From a virus, in IMG/VR virus record IMGVR_UViG_3300037549_000022, positions 1-38,339 of that record: a stretch of DNA of 38,339 bases. The stretch is one strand, 5' to 3'. Position numbers and translations under genes: made by a program. The notes beneath the pieces are model-generated. The model saw only the letters and a list, made by a program, of their open reading frames with translations. It was not told the origin of the DNA and made no database searches. Position 1 is the stretch's first letter; every line of letters starts with the position of its first letter. This document shows positions 14,624-22,976 of this stretch, piece by piece.

Positions 14624-14633
14624 GCGCGCCGCC

Positions 14634-15005
14634 TTACGCCGATTGCGCGGGCAGGAGGATCGCCGCCAGCGTCAGATTGGTGATGACGCCGGTATTGGCG
14701 AGCGTGATCGTGGCCGTCGCGTCGATGTAGGCGGCGGGGATCGGGCCGATCAGCTTGTCGCCAGTCGTCGCCGGGACGGTGACGACGATAGCCGGGACTG
14801 CGACGACGCCGACGCCGGGGACGCGTGCCGTGAGAGGCGATACGGGATTGATCGTGATCGTCGCGGTCGCGGCGTTAGAGTTTTTCGCGTGAATATAGAC
14901 GCGCTCGTTGGTCGTCGCGCCGGGGATGGTATCGGACGCGGTCGCGGCCTGATAGGACGGCGTGGCGCCTGCGACGGTGATAGTCTGGATTGCGATGGCG
15001 GACAT
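14634..15005 (-). CDS. Small beta-rich structural protein
   Basis: A 123-residue protein of almost purely Ala/Thr/Val/Ile composition (MSAIAIQTITVAGATPSYQA...). It has alternating beta-strand patterns and no cysteines, and resembles an Ig-like or decoration protein. A good Shine-Dalgarno AGGAG lies 9 nt before the start. It is encoded between the major tail protein and the tail chaperones, so a tail-tube decoration role is plausible. Family not firmly identified. Confidence 0.65.
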   Translation of the reverse strand: MSAIAIQTITVAGATPSYQAATASDTIPGATTNERVYIHAKNSNAATATITINPVSPLTARVPGVGVVAVPAIVVTVPATTGDKLIGPIPAAYIDATATITLANTGVITNLTLAAILLPAQSA

Positions 15006-15029
15006 GGGGGATGCTCCTAGGCGTCAGGA

Positions 15030-15434
15030 TCAGGAATAGGTGAAGGTGGGTTGACCAGATGACAAAAGCTTGCCTTCGAAGGTTACGGCCTCATTGAAAG
15101 GGCCATCGGCCTTGAGATTATCGACCAGGAAAGTCCCGTCGATCTGGACGCCGTTGGTGACAAGCCGGATGGTTTGCAGCGCGCTGGTCGTGACGGCGGA
15201 AAACAGCGTCTTGTAAGCGGCGTCCGTCTGGCAGAGGCCGGCGAAGTCGATGTCCAGCGATTGGATGCCAGCGCCGCCAAGCAGTTCGCGCCAGCGGCCC
15301 GCGCTGTCCGCCGTGGTCACGTCGATGTTGGTGTTGTTCGCGGTGAACGATCGCGTTTTCAGACCGCCGACGGCCACATAGGCGCCGGCGACAAGGATAG
15401 ACAGCGCCCAAAGACGCCCCGCAGATGCAGTCAT
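15030..15434 (-). CDS. Major tail tube protein (TP901-1-like)
   Basis: A 134-residue protein. SFTANNTNIDVTTADSAGRW followed by RELLGGAGIQSLDI, and the later QIDGTFLVDNLKADGPFNEA, are hallmark segments of TP901-1/GTA-type major tail proteins (N-x-x-IDVT...RELL...D-x-x-G). It polymerises into the tail tube. It follows the tail terminator genes and precedes the chaperones and tape measure, the standard order in siphoviruses. Confidence 0.87.
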   Translation of the reverse strand: MTASAGRLWALSILVAGAYVAVGGLKTRSFTANNTNIDVTTADSAGRWRELLGGAGIQSLDIDFAGLCQTDAAYKTLFSAVTTSALQTIRLVTNGVQIDGTFLVDNLKADGPFNEAVTFEGKLLSSGQPTFTYS

Positions 15435-15461
15435 GATTTATGCTCCGATTTTCAGGGGTTT

Positions 15462-15899
15462 TCAGGCGTGGTCGACGACAACGCGCACCGTGACGACGCC
15501 GTGAAGCGTGGCGCCGTCAGGATCGTGATAGGGTCCGATCTGGTTCGTGACCCTGCAAAAGACGCAATGGAATGGCGCGGCTGGCGCGAGATTTGCCGTG
15601 TGCATAATCTGGCGCACAAGCCCCATAATCTGCATGGCCATCGCGGTTTCTGGCGTCTGCGAAGTCGGTTGATGCCAGATATGGAGGTCAATCTTGAGGT
15701 CTTGGCCGTCTTCGGTCGCGGTCGAATAATCGCCGCCTGACGGGCTCATTTCAATGTACGGCGTCGGACAGGAGGACGGCGCCATAACCATTACTTTGTT
15801 GCCGGCAAGCAGGCCCGGCAATGTCGCGTCAGCCAGCAGCGCCGTTCGGATCGCCGCCAGTGTCGCGGCAGTTGCGTCTAACGGGAGTGATGCTGCCAT
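15462..15899 (-). CDS. Tail terminator protein, DUF3168 family
   Basis: A 145-residue protein that should cap the growing tail tube and join the head. The pattern AIRTALLADATLPGLLAGNK, then CPTPYIEMSPSGG and DLKIDLHIWHQ, matches DUF3168 tail completion proteins. Its start lies 71 nt inside the preceding small ORF (15829-16068). It is followed by the major tail protein. Confident from both sequence and position. Confidence 0.83.
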   Translation of the reverse strand: MAASLPLDATAATLAAIRTALLADATLPGLLAGNKVMVMAPSSCPTPYIEMSPSGGDYSTATEDGQDLKIDLHIWHQPTSQTPETAMAMQIMGLVRQIMHTANLAPAAPFHCVFCRVTNQIGPYHDPDGATLHGVVTVRVVVDHA

Positions 15900-16068
15900 C
15901 GGAATGCCTCACTTCCCATTCGCCGGACTGGCGCCGCCGCTCGAATTCCAGATCGTCCAGCGGCACGCGCGTCACGCAAAACCCGATGTCCGCGACGGCG
16001 TCCTTGGTCGCCTCGTCCAGCCAGACGCCGCGAAGCTCGTAATTGATCCCGAAAGATATTTTTGCCAT
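15829..16068 (-). CDS. Small hypothetical protein between tail completion genes
   Basis: A 79-residue protein starting MAKISFGINYELRGVWLDEA. The start overlaps the stop of the HK97-gp10-like gene by one base, so it is coupled. Its C-terminal 23 codons overlap the start of the tail terminator gene in another frame. The charged central part (RVPLDDLEFERRRQSGEWEV) is probably folded; the tail is disordered. Family not recognised; a connector or tail-completion accessory role is inferred from position. Confidence 0.6.
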   Translation of the reverse strand: MAKISFGINYELRGVWLDEATKDAVADIGFCVTRVPLDDLEFERRRQSGEWEVRHSDGSITPVRRNCRDTGGDPNGAAG

Positions 16069-16517
16069 CAGGCTTTCAGAGCGGCGTCAACGTATGCGCG
16101 GACGATCTTCTCGGCTTTCGGCAACACCTTTTCGACAGCCGGGCGCATGAAGGGACGCGCCGCCATTTTCCGCGTTCCGTATTCAAGATGCACCGCGTAG
16201 GGCGCATCCGCAACCAACTCGACGGCGCGACGATCCGCGAGCGGGACAGAAACCAGAATGGACATGGCGAGGCCGCCAAGGTCTGTCGCCGGAGCCTCGC
16301 CGGGCGCCGATGCCTGGTGCGTGCGCTTGGGGTTGTAAAGCTGATAGACGATGCCCGTCTTTGGGCCTTTCTGGACAGACCGAATTGCGTTGGCCTGCGC
16401 CATGAACGCAACCGCCGTAAGTCCGTCATGAGCGCCAGCCTCGATCTTCGCCGCCGCGCCTTCGATCTTGCGGAGCGCGGCGTCCAAGCCGGTCAAGGTA
16501 ATGGTGATGTCGGTCAT
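16068..16517 (-). CDS. HK97-gp10-like tail completion protein
   Basis: A 149-residue protein. Residues 100-130 (VADAPYAVHLEYGTRKMAAR, then PFMRPAV) carry the characteristic YA-x-x-x-E-x-G-T-x-x-x-x-A-x-PF-x-RPA pattern of the HK97 gp10 family, preceded by a helical N-terminus. It works at the head-tail junction. Its stop and the next start overlap. It is separated from the other connector genes by the two-gene secreted-protein cassette (16518-18433). Confidence 0.88.
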   Translation of the reverse strand: MTDITITLTGLDAALRKIEGAAAKIEAGAHDGLTAVAFMAQANAIRSVQKGPKTGIVYQLYNPKRTHQASAPGEAPATDLGGLAMSILVSVPLADRRAVELVADAPYAVHLEYGTRKMAARPFMRPAVEKVLPKAEKIVRAYVDAALKA

Positions 16518-16823
16518 TTACTGCGGCGCAATTGGCGTGATGACGGAAAGCGCATCGGTTTTTTGCTTGCCAAGCGCGATGTTGATGACTTCCTGTTTGA
16601 TCGACCCAAGCCATGCGTCCGCCGCCGTGGTGGCCGTGGCCGTTGACGTCGCCGCCTCAATCCCCGCAATAAACGCGCCCATGTCCGCCTGCGTCAGGGT
16701 CATGGATCGCGTGAGGGTACCAGTGGCGCCGGGCACGGCCGAGACGATCTGAACCGTGATTGAGTCCGCAAAGGCCGGCGATGCGGCGAATAGGGCGAAG
16801 GCAAGAATAAGCCGTTTCAGCAT
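16518..16823 (-). CDS. Small secreted protein with Sec signal peptide
   Basis: A 101-residue protein from the ATG at 16823. Residues 1-20 (MLKRLILAFALFAASPAFAD) are a textbook signal peptide: basic start, hydrophobic core, and an AFA-DS cleavage site. The mature part is Ala/Thr-rich, with probable helices (MTLTQADMGAFIAGIEAATS) and no recognised family. It follows the large signal-bearing fibre-like gene by two bases, forming a two-gene exported cassette inside the head-tail connector block. Periplasmic or outer-surface location is inferred from the signal. Function unknown. Confidence 0.7.
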   Translation of the reverse strand: MLKRLILAFALFAASPAFADSITVQIVSAVPGATGTLTRSMTLTQADMGAFIAGIEAATSTATATTAADAWLGSIKQEVINIALGKQKTDALSVITPIAPQ

Positions 16824-16825
16824 TG

Positions 16826-18433
16826 TCAGAACCCGATGCATTTGTAAGTAAGCGTGTCTGCGGTTCCAGTGTTAACGCCTGCCAACGTGAATGTCGCGCT
16901 TGTCGTTGCAAGCGCTGTCTGGTTGAAAACCGCCGTTGGGGTTGTAAGGTCTTTCAGGTCGCAGTTATAGCCATTCGGAACTGCTGTAAAGCCAGCGAGA
17001 ATGACCGTCTGACCGACTGTACATGCTGTAGTGTTAACGGTGAATTTACCGGCCATTGAACCGCCAGTGGCCGCATTAAGCGTGGTGCATGTGCCAGTAT
17101 TAACGGTCGGCACCGTGCCAGAGGCGTACATGAAGCCAGATAACTGAAGGCCAGAGATAATAAAACGGCTGGACCCGGCATAAGGAACAAATGCGACAGG
17201 CGATCCAACACTGTTGGTGAGAGTAATGTTGTTATTTGATCCCTGCCCGCCGAGCACTAAACCGTTTGTGGCGGACGTATATACTGCGCCCTGCCCGTTG
17301 ACCCCGAATGTAGGCGCCGAAACCAAGCCGCCGATGCCGAGTACACCCGCGTTCGTCCCCGGAGCCCATGTCGTCGTTCCGCCAAGGATCGTTGTGGTGT
17401 TGGCCGGTGGAGAGGCGAGGCCCGCGCCGGAAAAGGCGGTTGTGGATGAATGGCCGATAGCGCCGGTGAAGGTCTGCGCTGCGCCGAGGGTTGCAAACGT
17501 ATCGGTGCCCGTTCCGGTCGCGGCAGGCGTTTTATAGGTCCACGTTCCTGTGCTGGTACCTGATTGGATCGTGTCGTAGCCGGTCGAGGAGCCCTCAAGA
17601 TAGAGGGTTTGTACGGAGGCAGATGCCCACCAAGAGGCCGACGAAGCAAGACCAAGATTGCCCGTGTTGGTCGTCAATGGGACAAAATTATTGACCGCGC
17701 TAATTTTGTAAAACGCAGTTCCGTTGCCACCAAGATTTAGCTGCTGCCCAACGCCAGCCAAAATGCCAAACGCCGAGGAATTGGCTCCGGTGAGCGTATT
17801 GCTCGACGCCGAGATGCCGGTATCAAGCAGTGATGCGCCTGAGGTCGAGTTCCACGCCGGGAGGTTGCCCGAAACGGTTGTTCCAGGCCCGGTTACGCCG
17901 CCGCCAGCGCCGCACGCCGCGCCCGCATCCTGAATGCCGCTGGCGGACCATTTAAGGCAGTCGCCAGCCGTCATGGAGCCATTGACGCCGGTCAGGCCCC
18001 CCGATGCGTTGAGCGCCGCAGCCAGCGCGGACGAAACGCCTGCCCCGAGCGCCGACGTTTGCAGCGCGCCGGAAATGCGCGCGTCCGAATAGAGCGCGAA
18101 GCCGCCCGCAGCCCCCGCCGCGTTCCCGAGCGCCGCGAAAACGCCAGAGCCATAGGCGAACTGAGCCAGCGCATTCGACGCGACATAAAGCCCGTAGCCG
18201 TTCGTGCTGCCAGAAATCGCAACACCGATCGAAGGCGCGGCCAGCGCGGCGATGGCGCCCGTGGTCGTCTGGACCGTCGTCAGGACCGCCGCCACCGTCT
18301 TGTCGACGGGCACAAGCTCCGCGCCCGAAAGCGCGCCCGCCGCTGGCAACGTCGAGATGGAAACATTCGCCGCGTGCGCGGGCGCAAGCATCGTCGCAAG
18401 CGCGAGCGCCACGCAAATCGTTTTCATTTTCAT
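16826..18433 (-). CDS. Fibre-like protein with N-terminal Sec signal peptide
   Basis: A 535-residue Gly/Ser/Thr/Ala-rich protein. I use the ATG at 18433; a GTG at 18442 and an ATG at 18427 are in-frame alternatives. The N-terminus (MKMKTICVALALATMLAPAH then AANV) is a clear Sec signal peptide, very unusual for a virion fibre. The body has fibre-like repeats (TNTGNLGLASSASWWASASV, LYLEGSSTGYDTIQ). The C-terminal about 40 residues (NGYNCDLKDLTTPTAVFNQT) resemble a C-terminal module seen in phage fibre proteins. It could be an exported surface protein of the infected cell or lysogen, or a fibre that acquired a signal. Confidence 0.72.
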   Translation of the reverse strand: MKMKTICVALALATMLAPAHAANVSISTLPAAGALSGAELVPVDKTVAAVLTTVQTTTGAIAALAAPSIGVAISGSTNGYGLYVASNALAQFAYGSGVFAALGNAAGAAGGFALYSDARISGALQTSALGAGVSSALAAALNASGGLTGVNGSMTAGDCLKWSASGIQDAGAACGAGGGVTGPGTTVSGNLPAWNSTSGASLLDTGISASSNTLTGANSSAFGILAGVGQQLNLGGNGTAFYKISAVNNFVPLTTNTGNLGLASSASWWASASVQTLYLEGSSTGYDTIQSGTSTGTWTYKTPAATGTGTDTFATLGAAQTFTGAIGHSSTTAFSGAGLASPPANTTTILGGTTTWAPGTNAGVLGIGGLVSAPTFGVNGQGAVYTSATNGLVLGGQGSNNNITLTNSVGSPVAFVPYAGSSRFIISGLQLSGFMYASGTVPTVNTGTCTTLNAATGGSMAGKFTVNTTACTVGQTVILAGFTAVPNGYNCDLKDLTTPTAVFNQTALATTSATFTLAGVNTGTADTLTYKCIGF

Positions 18434-18438
18434 GGATT

Positions 18439-18861
18439 TCACCCGAGCCTGATAGGGTTGCCGGCTTCGTCGGTGATTATCGCGCCGCTTTCAGTCGCGA
18501 GATAATCGGCGCCCGCCGTGAAAGGATCGCCCGAATCGCCATCGGCGTCGCGTTCCGTCGCGAAAATCGTCATGAACTGGCGCTGTCCGTCTTCGTTCTC
18601 GACGCCGTTGACGTCGAAGCGGCGCCCGCGCCAGAAGATGCGATGATTGGTCCCGATGTCCGAGCGCCAGCGCGTGACAAATTCAAAGGTGCGCATGCCT
18701 TCCGGGCGCCCTGCAACCCATGCCTCGCGCGCGGCCTTGCGCGTCGGCGCCGCCCAAACGGTCGCAACCGCCGTCCATGTCGTGACGATATTGCCGGCGC
18801 CGTCCACGGCCTGCGATTGCAGATCGAAGCGGACGCGCTCGCGAAGGTTCGGGGCGCTCAC
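18439..18861 (-). CDS. Head-tail adaptor / head closure protein
   Basis: A 140-residue protein. The first 105 residues follow the SPP1-gp16-like head-tail joining pattern: LRERVRFDLQSQAVDGAGNI, TWTAVATVWAAPTRKAARE, and a late FDVNGVENEDGQRQFMTIFA strand. It carries an extra acidic C-terminal tail (about residues 112-140). It should close the head below the connector. The start overlaps the stop of the connector gene (ATGA). Confidence 0.83.
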   Translation of the reverse strand: MSAPNLRERVRFDLQSQAVDGAGNIVTTWTAVATVWAAPTRKAAREAWVAGRPEGMRTFEFVTRWRSDIGTNHRIFWRGRRFDVNGVENEDGQRQFMTIFATERDADGDSGDPFTAGADYLATESGAIITDEAGNPIRLG

Positions 18862-19535
18862 GCCAGCCTCATGTTGCGCCAGGAGCCGAGCACGTCCTCG
18901 AGCAGGTGCGGCGTCGGAATGGCGCGGCCTTGGTTGAGCAAGTCGCGGCTGTCATACCAGTGCTTGACCAGGATCTTCATCGCGAAAACCAGATCGTCCG
19001 GCACTCCCGAATAAGGCGATGCGTCGAAGCCCGCCGTGAACGTAATTTCGATCCCGCTGGACGGCGCCATGATGACGATAGGCCAGACGGCGCCCAATTT
19101 GCGGATGATGCGCCCGCGATAGTCGCTCTGTTCGGTCTGGTAGATCGATGGATCGACGGTCGTCATGGTTCCGTAGGCGTCGCGAAGCTGGAAATTCGTC
19201 ACGGCCTGAAACGGGCGCTTGGGGATTTCCAGCACGGCAGTTTGCGCAAGCAGCGTCGTGATCGGCCCATCGCGCACGCCATCCCACCATGGCGTGGCGA
19301 GGCCGTTTTGCTCATTGCCCGGCCAGCGATCGAAAACCGCCGTCCATGTCTGCGTCATCAACGCAAGGCCGGTCTCTTTTTCGACGCGGCGGCGCGCGGC
19401 CTTGATGAGCTGCGTGACCGCCGCGCTTTCGCTCGTGTCGTCGATGCGCGCATAGGCCAGCGCATCCGAGACGCTCAGCGGTTCGCTGGCGGCGTCGGTT
19501 ACGAGGCGAAGGCGCGCAATCGAGGACTTGTGCAT
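18858..19535 (-). CDS. Head-tail connector protein (gp6/gp8-like)
   Basis: A 225-residue protein. The N-terminal helices (LRLVTDAASEPLSVSDALAY, IDDTSESAAVTQLIKAARRR, VEKETGLALMTQTW) are the signature of phiE125-gp8/HK97-gp6-like connector proteins that dock on the portal ring. The remaining part is beta-rich and ends in helices. It follows three small head-region genes and precedes the adaptor, as expected. Confidence 0.85.
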   Translation of the reverse strand: MHKSSIARLRLVTDAASEPLSVSDALAYARIDDTSESAAVTQLIKAARRRVEKETGLALMTQTWTAVFDRWPGNEQNGLATPWWDGVRDGPITTLLAQTAVLEIPKRPFQAVTNFQLRDAYGTMTTVDPSIYQTEQSDYRGRIIRKLGAVWPIVIMAPSSGIEITFTAGFDASPYSGVPDDLVFAMKILVKHWYDSRDLLNQGRAIPTPHLLEDVLGSWRNMRLA

Positions 19536-19537
19536 GG

Positions 19538-19822
19538 TCAGGCCACGGCGGTCGGCGCGGCGGGATTGGCCGGCGCGGGTTCGGCGGGCGCGGGCGCCAC
19601 GCCCTCAGCCGCGACGATTTGCGCGGTCGCGGATTCGAGATAGTCCGCCACGCCGTTCAACAGCGCATCATAGGACGCCTGCAAAGCGACGAGATCGGCC
19701 TTCGCCTGCGCCAGTTCGGCGGCGAGATCGACGGCCGGCGCGGCGCGATGGTTCAAGAGCGCCTGCAAGGCGTCGTGGTTCGCCGCAGCGGCGGCGTCAT
19801 AGCGTTCTTTGGGAGTGGTCAT
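19538..19822 (-). CDS. Small Ala-rich coiled-coil protein of the head region
   Basis: A 94-residue protein from the ATG at 19822; a longer ORF reading is Arg/Pro-rich and looks like a shadow. Residues 1-65 are a predicted long helix (KERYDAAAAANHDALQALLN, ELAQAKADLVALQASYDALL) with heptad character. The C-terminus is a Pro/Ala repeat (APAPAEPAPANPAAPTAVA). Family not recognised. Its position between capsid and connector genes suggests a head accessory protein. Confidence 0.6.
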   Translation of the reverse strand: MTTPKERYDAAAAANHDALQALLNHRAAPAVDLAAELAQAKADLVALQASYDALLNGVADYLESATAQIVAAEGVAPAPAEPAPANPAAPTAVA

Positions 19823-19835
19823 GATCGGAGACCTT

Positions 19836-20138
19836 TCAGAGTTTCGGGGGAGCCTTGACCGCCTTGAGAGCGGCCTGTTCGGAGGCGGCCTGCAACGTCG
19901 CGGCTTCGGCGATGTCAGCCGCCTTTTGAGCGGCGGCGGCGAGCGCCGCATCCTCGGCTTTCGCGTCGGCTTTGTCGTTTCCCGTCACCTCAATGGCGGA
20001 AAGCGTGAGCGGATGCGTCAGATCGTCCGCAACGGCGTCGGGCACGTTCTCGCGCACTTCGCCCTTAAGCCATTTTTCGACCGTGAATCCGTCGGCGGCA
20101 ACAAAGCGGTCTTCAAGCAATTTGATCGTTTTCGGCAT
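19836..20138 (-). CDS. Small hypothetical head-region protein
   Basis: A 100-residue protein starting MPKTIKLLEDRFVAADGFTV. The first 50 residues look like a small folded domain with alternating strands; the second half is Ala/Lys/Glu-rich and probably helical or disordered. It resembles the small proteins often encoded between capsid and connector genes, but I cannot name the family. No membrane or metal-binding features. Confidence 0.6.
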   Translation of the reverse strand: MPKTIKLLEDRFVAADGFTVEKWLKGEVRENVPDAVADDLTHPLTLSAIEVTGNDKADAKAEDAALAAAAQKAADIAEAATLQAASEQAALKAVKAPPKL

Positions 20139-20195
20139 TTGATGCCCTTTCGGAACGGGGGAAAGCGGCGCGAGACAATGCCCGCGCCGTCAAGA

Positions 20196-20678
20196 TCAGC
20201 CGGCGGGAAGCTGTTGCGGGAAGCCGAGCACGGCGTACAGGCCGACGAGCGTGCCGGTGCCGTGAACGCCGCCAAAGGTAACGGTGACGCGCAAATACCG
20301 CTTATTCCCGACGTAAGTGACCTTGAACGGGTCCACGTCGGCGGTCGCGTGCGCCACGGCAATGAGGCGAACGAAGCCGTTGGCGTCCGGCGCTTGGCCG
20401 CCCAACTGCGTCGCATCCGGGTTTTTCCCGAGGATGGTCTCGCCGGAGGTGACGACGGCATAAGTGGAGTTGTCGTCCGAATCCTCCAGCTTCAGCGCGA
20501 TATAATTCGTGCCGGTGAAGGTGATGCCGCCCGCGCCGACGAAAAAGCCGAGCGAAACGCCTTCGTAAAGATTGGAGTTTGCCGTGGCGCGGTCGATGAC
20601 GACAGCGCCGGGGGAAGTGGTAACAACCGCTTCCGCGACAAGCCTTTTGACGGTGATGTAAGAGCCGAGGTCGCGCAT
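20196..20678 (-). CDS. Putative capsid decoration / head protein
   Basis: A 160-residue beta-rich protein (MRDLGSYITVKRLVAEAVVT; LKLEDSDDNSTYAVVTSGET; NKRYLRVTVTFGGVHGTGTL). The pattern resembles phage head proteins of the kind that measure out as beta-sandwich decoration or spike subunits. It directly follows the major capsid gene in transcription order, where decoration proteins usually lie. The assignment is from composition and position, not from a recognised family. Confidence 0.62.
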   Translation of the reverse strand: MRDLGSYITVKRLVAEAVVTTSPGAVVIDRATANSNLYEGVSLGFFVGAGGITFTGTNYIALKLEDSDDNSTYAVVTSGETILGKNPDATQLGGQAPDANGFVRLIAVAHATADVDPFKVTYVGNKRYLRVTVTFGGVHGTGTLVGLYAVLGFPQQLPAG

Positions 20679-20744
20679 CTGCGCTATCCTTTCAAATTGG
20701 GGGAGCGTGAAAGGCGCGACAGATCGCCGCGCCCCGATGCGTGA

Positions 20745-22121
20745 TTACGAGACCGCGAACTTGAGCAGCTTGGCCGCTTCAAAATTGCGAATGCCGCCGC
20801 CGACCCTTTTCGTCATGTAAAACAAGACGTAAGGCTTGAGCGTGTAGGGGTCGCGCAAGGTGCGGACGCCGACGCGATCAACGATCTGGTAGAACTGCTT
20901 GAAATCGCCGAACGCGACCGAATAGGACGACGCGGCGATGTCAGGCATGTCTTCCACTTCGGTGAGTGGATAGCCCGCGAAGGCGTCCGCCTGCCCGTTT
21001 TGCAAGCCGGGAACCCACAAGTAATCGGCGTAGGTGTTCTTGATCTTGCGGAGGCGAGCAACCGCCGTCCTCTTGGCCAGGAAATGAGCGTTCGGGCGAT
21101 AGGGATATTTCAGACCGGCGATCATGTCGAAGAAAATATCCGCGCCGGTCCCGATGGTCGAGGACTGCGCCGTGAAGTCGCCCGAAGCGCCGGTAGCGAA
21201 ATATCCGACCGAACCCCACGCCCAAGAGGCGTCGGCCACGATGGGATAAGCGAGGAACCCCTTCGGCTTTTTCGAGCCGTCGCCAGAGACGAAGGCTTGG
21301 CCTTCAACCTGGGCGAATTTCAGCGCCGCTTCCGAGGCAATCCACTGTTCGACGTTGATGTAGGAATCATCCAACATCTGCTGCGTCGCCGCCGGCATGG
21401 CGTAAAGCTCGCCGGGGACGAATTCGATTTCCGCAAGCTGACTGGTCGCGGTCTGCGCACGCGGATCGGTCTCGCCAACCCAACCCGCCGCCGTGCCGCG
21501 CTTGTTGATCGGGATTTTCAGCGAGCCCGTGCCGATGGTCGTGATCGACCCAAGCGCGCGAATGGGCGAAACAAGCAAAGCCAGTTCGACCATCGCCTGT
21601 TCGATCTGCGGCAGGACGGTAAAGCCGCCGTCCGCTTCCGAGTTGGTCAAAAGCGCCTTGGCCTCCAGTTCGCTCAGCGCCTTGGCTTCGACGGCCTTGG
21701 CGTAAGCCGCGTTCAGGGCCTCCTCGGAACGCTCGCCGCCCTTGCGGAGATAGCGATCGAAGGCGCCCTTGAGTTCCGTCAGTTCCTTCGCCTCGGCCTT
21801 GTCGTCGCCTTTGGTGAAGATCGCCGCGCGCTTGGCCTCCAGAATTTCGGCCTCCAGCTTCACGCGCACGTCGTCGATGCTCGAATTGATGCGGTCAACG
21901 TGCTCCTTGAGCACAACGTCGTCGATCTTCTTTTTGGCGATTTCCTTCAAGGATTCGTCGTTCTTGGCCTTGAAGGCCTCGAACGTCTTCATCAGGTCTT
22001 CGCCGAGCTTCTTGAATTCGGCGCCAGCGGGCGGGGGCGTGGCGTCGTCCTTGCGCTCAAGCGGGTTGTAGCGACCGCGCAGAGCAGTGGAGGCCATGAG
22101 GCCTCGATCATGCTTCGTCAT
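20745..22121 (-). CDS. HK97-fold major capsid protein
   Basis: A 458-residue capsid protein from the ATG at 22121, with an AAGGA Shine-Dalgarno 8 nt upstream; the longer ORF upstream overlaps the protease gene. Residues about 30-150 are a charged, heptad-rich delta/scaffold domain (EFKKLGEDLMKTFEAFKAKN, VDRINSSIDDVRVKLEAEIL). The mature capsid begins near NSEADGGFTVLPQIEQAMVE, with the typical GWVGETDPRAQTATSQLAEI and later PDIAASSYSVAFGDF core. Cleavage by the adjacent protease between these parts is expected. Confidence 0.93.
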   Translation of the reverse strand: MTKHDRGLMASTALRGRYNPLERKDDATPPPAGAEFKKLGEDLMKTFEAFKAKNDESLKEIAKKKIDDVVLKEHVDRINSSIDDVRVKLEAEILEAKRAAIFTKGDDKAEAKELTELKGAFDRYLRKGGERSEEALNAAYAKAVEAKALSELEAKALLTNSEADGGFTVLPQIEQAMVELALLVSPIRALGSITTIGTGSLKIPINKRGTAAGWVGETDPRAQTATSQLAEIEFVPGELYAMPAATQQMLDDSYINVEQWIASEAALKFAQVEGQAFVSGDGSKKPKGFLAYPIVADASWAWGSVGYFATGASGDFTAQSSTIGTGADIFFDMIAGLKYPYRPNAHFLAKRTAVARLRKIKNTYADYLWVPGLQNGQADAFAGYPLTEVEDMPDIAASSYSVAFGDFKQFYQIVDRVGVRTLRDPYTLKPYVLFYMTKRVGGGIRNFEAAKLLKFAVS

Positions 22122-22137
22122 GTGTGAATTCCTTGGA

Positions 22138-22806
22138 TCAGGCGCGCAAAAACTCGGTGAGTTTCCGCAGCTCATTGGCGGCGATTTCCGCCTCTTTTGC
22201 CGCCCGATCCGCATCACGCGGCCCGGTTTCGAGCGTTTCTTCATCGTCACGATGAAGGTTTTTGAAGAACGCAACCGCCTTCACGGCGTCTGCCCGCGAC
22301 AGGCCAGCATCACGCAGGCCCGCTTCAAGTTCGCGCGGGTTGAAATCTTTCACGGTCGTGACGTTCGCCTGTTCGTTCATGGCGAAGGTGACGAGCGAAA
22401 CCTCGAACAAGCCGAGTTCTTTAAGCTGGCGCACGCCGCCGCTCGTGAAGTCGGCCTCCATCGTCTTGTAGCCGATGGACATGCTGTCGATACATCCGGC
22501 CTTCATGAGCGCATAGGCCTCGGCGCCCTGTTGGATCGATGTCAGGATTTGGCCTTTGACGTAAAGGCCCTTGCCGTCTTCAGCCGCGCTCGTCAAGACG
22601 CCAATCGGCTTCGTGGTATCATGCTGCCAGAGCATCTTGACTTGGCCGGCAGGGCGCTCCTGTAGCGACTTCGTGAACGCGCCGGGCATGACGACGTCAA
22701 AGCCCTTATCGACGTTGCCGAAGGTGCTCGCGTAGCCTTCAAACTCGCCGCTGTCCTTGACGGCTTTCGCATCGAAGACGACGGGGAGATGCTTGAGATT
22801 TTTCAT
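22138..22806 (-). CDS. HK97-family prohead protease
   Basis: A 222-residue serine protease that trims the capsid delta domain. Catalytic residues fit His62 (LWQHDTTKPIG), Ser110 (SMSIGYK) and an acidic residue in LFEVSLVTFA (Glu135), the family triad. The C-terminal about 60 residues are a charged helical tail. It sits immediately before the capsid gene, and its start overlaps the stop of the small membrane protein (ATGA). Confidence 0.92.
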   Translation of the reverse strand: MKNLKHLPVVFDAKAVKDSGEFEGYASTFGNVDKGFDVVMPGAFTKSLQERPAGQVKMLWQHDTTKPIGVLTSAAEDGKGLYVKGQILTSIQQGAEAYALMKAGCIDSMSIGYKTMEADFTSGGVRQLKELGLFEVSLVTFAMNEQANVTTVKDFNPRELEAGLRDAGLSRADAVKAVAFFKNLHRDDEETLETGPRDADRAAKEAEIAANELRKLTEFLRA

Positions 22807-22976
22807 TTCGTCACGACCTCCGGCTTAAGGCCATGTTGCGCGATAAGTCGGATCGAGTCAGCCGACAGAATAAACAGGAAAAAGAGCGGGAATGTGCGGA
22901 GGAGCCAAAAAAACGGATTGAACCACCATGCGCGGCGCAACCGAAAATGGACCTCGATATGCCCAATTGTGCTCAT
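22803..22976 (-). CDS. Small single-pass membrane protein
   Basis: A 57-residue protein from the ATG at 22976, coupled to both neighbours by ATGA overlaps. The central segment is strongly hydrophobic (WWFNPFFWLLRTFPLFFLFI, then LS) and should span the inner membrane, with a basic N-terminal side (HFRLRRAW). A membrane protein between the MuF-like and protease genes is unusual. Roles such as superinfection exclusion or membrane-linked prohead assembly are only guesses. Confidence 0.6.
   Translation of the reverse strand: MSTIGHIEVHFRLRRAWWFNPFFWLLRTFPLFFLFILSADSIRLIAQHGLKPEVVTK

Noticed and set aside
21000-22127. 375-codon plus-strand ORF
   Set aside because: Exactly antisense to the capsid gene; Arg/Gly-rich pseudo-protein caused by codon bias.
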